Assembly (NCBI GenBank): GCA_017469605.1
Contig: JAFUGB010000091.1
Coordinates: 1-6,214, forward strand
From: Clostridia bacterium
GTDB lineage: Bacteria; Bacillota; Clostridia; Christensenellales; Aristaeellaceae
Length of the DNA: 6,214 nt
Direction: 5' to 3'
The notes under the pieces are model-generated. The model was not told where the DNA came from. It made no database searches and worked only from the letters and a program-made list of their open reading frames with translations. Made by a program: the position numbers and the translations under genes. This document shows positions 5,086-6,214 of this stretch, one piece after another. Within the stretch, counting starts at the first letter, position 1. Every line of letters starts with the position of its first letter.

Positions 5086-5895
5086 ATGAGAATCAAAAAT
5101 AAAGCCGCGATCGCAGTAGCTTTCCTGTTCGGTGCCCTCATGCTGATACCCCTGCTGTGGATGATCGGGACGGCGTTTACGGAAACTTCCTTTAAGATGC
5201 GCATTATTCCCAACACGCCCTTCACGTTGGATAACTTCAAGGAAGTCTTCACGATGATCCCGCTCGGCCAGTACTACCTGAACACGATTGTGATTGTTGT
5301 GCTGACCTTCTCGATCCAGTTCGTGATCATCACGCTGGGCGGCTATGCTCTGGCGCGGGGCGATTTCTATGGGGAAAAGCTGGTGATGGCCATCATCTTC
5401 ATGCAACTGATCATCCCTAACGATGTGCTGATCGTACCCAACTACCTGACTATGGTGGATCTAAAGATGGTGGATACAAAGCTGGCGATCATGCTGCCCT
5501 TCCTGGGCAGCGCCATGGGCCTGTTCCTGTTGCGCCAGCAGTTCAAGACCATGCCCGCCGCCTTGACGGACGCCGCCCGCATCGATGGCGCGTCCACCAT
5601 GCGCATCATCTGGCAGATTTACGTACCCAACGCCAAGACTGCCTATCTGGCTTTCGCAATGATCTCCGTCAGCTATCACTGGAACAACTTCCTTTGGCCG
5701 CTGATCGTGACCAATTCCGTCAGCAAGCGTCCTCTGACTGTGGGCTTGGCCGTGTTTGCTAAATCCACGGAGACGGCCCTGCTCTGGGGCGATATCTGCG
5801 CCTGCGCGTTCGTGATCTGCGCTCCGCTACTGATCCTGTTCTTCATCTTCCAAAAACAATTCATCAATAGCTTTGCCAGTTCGGGAATAAAGTAG
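5086..5895 (+). CDS. ABC sugar transporter permease, UgpE/MalG type
   Basis: The second membrane channel subunit, 269 residues, partner of the preceding permease. Hydrophobic segments lie at about 7-29, 63-88, 99-120, 132-149, 184-208 and 235-256. The docking loop reads AALTDAARIDGAS (158-170), with DAA in place of EAA, then IYVP (178-181). The LPFLGSAMGLFLLRQQF stretch just before it, and the ending FQKQFINSFASSGIK, match the UgpE/MalG group. ATG 5086 follows AGGGAGGAG by 9 bp, a much stronger ribosome site than that of the first permease. Twenty bases separate the two permease genes, so they are one transcription unit. Its last codons overlap the -35 box of the regulator promoter P3. Confidence 0.93.
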   Translation: MRIKNKAAIAVAFLFGALMLIPLLWMIGTAFTETSFKMRIIPNTPFTLDNFKEVFTMIPLGQYYLNTIVIVVLTFSIQFVIITLGGYALARGDFYGEKLVMAIIFMQLIIPNDVLIVPNYLTMVDLKMVDTKLAIMLPFLGSAMGLFLLRQQFKTMPAALTDAARIDGASTMRIIWQIYVPNAKTAYLAFAMISVSYHWNNFLWPLIVTNSVSKRPLTVGLAVFAKSTETALLWGDICACAFVICAPLLILFFIFQKQFINSFASSGIK

Positions 5896-5901
5896 TATAA
5901 T
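5873..5901 (+). promoter_or_regulatory. Promoter P3 for the DeoR-type regulator
   Basis: TTGCCA at 5873-5878 lies inside the end of the permease gene; TATAAT at 5896-5901 begins right after its stop codon. The spacing is 17 bp, with five of six and six of six consensus matches. The start should be near 5908, giving a leader of about 30 nt. This would let the regulator be made independently of the transport genes. Confidence 0.7.
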
Positions 5902-5937
5902 AAACTGATTGATCTATTATGAAAGCAGGGAATTAGG

Positions 5938-6214
5938 ATGATTGCAGAATTGCGGCAGGGAAAGATCCTGGAGACTTTGTCCAACAACGATATGGTGTTT
6001 CTGAAGGATCTCGCGTCCGAAATGGGCACATCAGAATCTACGATCCGCCGGGATATACTGAAGCTGGAGAGGGATGAAAAAATCGAATCCCTTCGGGGCG
6101 GCGCCGTGCGTCTGAAAGGCAGACATATCGATTTGCCTACCCGGGAAAACCAGAAGCTGCGCATGGATGTGAAGCGCATCATCGCCAGGAAAGCGGCGGC
6201 ATTGGTCAAGGACG
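5938..6214 (+). CDS. DeoR-family transcriptional regulator, N-terminal part (cut by window edge)
   Basis: The first 92 residues of a DNA-binding repressor. The N-terminal helix-turn-helix spans about 6-57: LKDLASEMGTSESTIRRDI (22-40) with the recognition helix TSESTIRRD, followed by LKLERDEKI and then the SLRGGAV wing at 52-57. This is the DeoR/GlpR signature. From about 65 the link to the effector domain starts (RENQKLRMDVKRIIARKAAA), which in this family binds a phosphorylated sugar. The rest lies past the right edge. The ATG at 5938 has AGGGA with a 6-bp spacer; an alternative ATG at 5919 meets a stop after five codons. As the neighbour of a kinase and a transport system it is the natural candidate for local control; its operators are not proven. 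Confidence 0.92.
   Translation, partial: MIAELRQGKILETLSNNDMVFLKDLASEMGTSESTIRRDILKLERDEKIESLRGGAVRLKGRHIDLPTRENQKLRMDVKRIIARKAAALVKD

Overview
The window looks like part of a carbohydrate uptake and catabolism locus from an anaerobic Firmicute, most likely an uncultured gut-type Clostridia lineage. The inference rests on strong Shine-Dalgarno sites (AGAGAGG, AGGGAGGAG), sigma-A type promoters set in A-rich DNA, moderately GC-rich genes that favour CTG, ATC and AAC codons, and an extracellular binding protein with many cysteines. The species cannot be read from the sequence.

Left edge (1-283, minus strand): the 5' end of an IS1182-like insertion sequence. It comprises 67 codons of a transposase running off the left edge, a stem-loop with T-runs on both strands, and a terminal repeat ending GTGCAACAGCCCC. 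None of the three was called before; the transposase is cut by the window edge.

First transcription unit (408-2347, plus): promoter P1 (TTGAAA-17-CATAAT) drives a ribokinase-type PfkB sugar kinase (485-1408) and, 18 bp downstream, a TIM-barrel sugar isomerase of the L-rhamnose isomerase/xylose isomerase-like superfamily (1427-2347). Second unit (2465-5895, plus): promoter P2 (TTGAAA-17-TATGAT), a long leader of about 160 nt with a composite dyad, then a UgpB-like solute-binding protein (2663-3964), a 207-bp structured gap, and two permeases of the UgpA/UgpE (MalF/MalG) class (4172-5065 and 5086-5895). Third unit: promoter P3 (TTGCCA-17-TATAAT), embedded in the end of the second permease gene, and a DeoR-family repressor (5938 onward) cut by the right edge.

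Working model (inference): the binding protein and two permeases import a sugar or sugar derivative, powered by an ATPase encoded elsewhere. The isomerase converts it to a ketose (or the reverse), the kinase phosphorylates it, and the phosphorylated product acts as effector for the DeoR regulator. The substrate is not identifiable from the sequence; the kinase keeps ribokinase ligand residues, while the isomerase points to a less common sugar. The most interesting non-coding elements are the matched A-tract promoters P1 and P2 with related sequence motifs, the dyad just after the P2 start, and the two GNRA-capped hairpins between the binding protein and permease genes.
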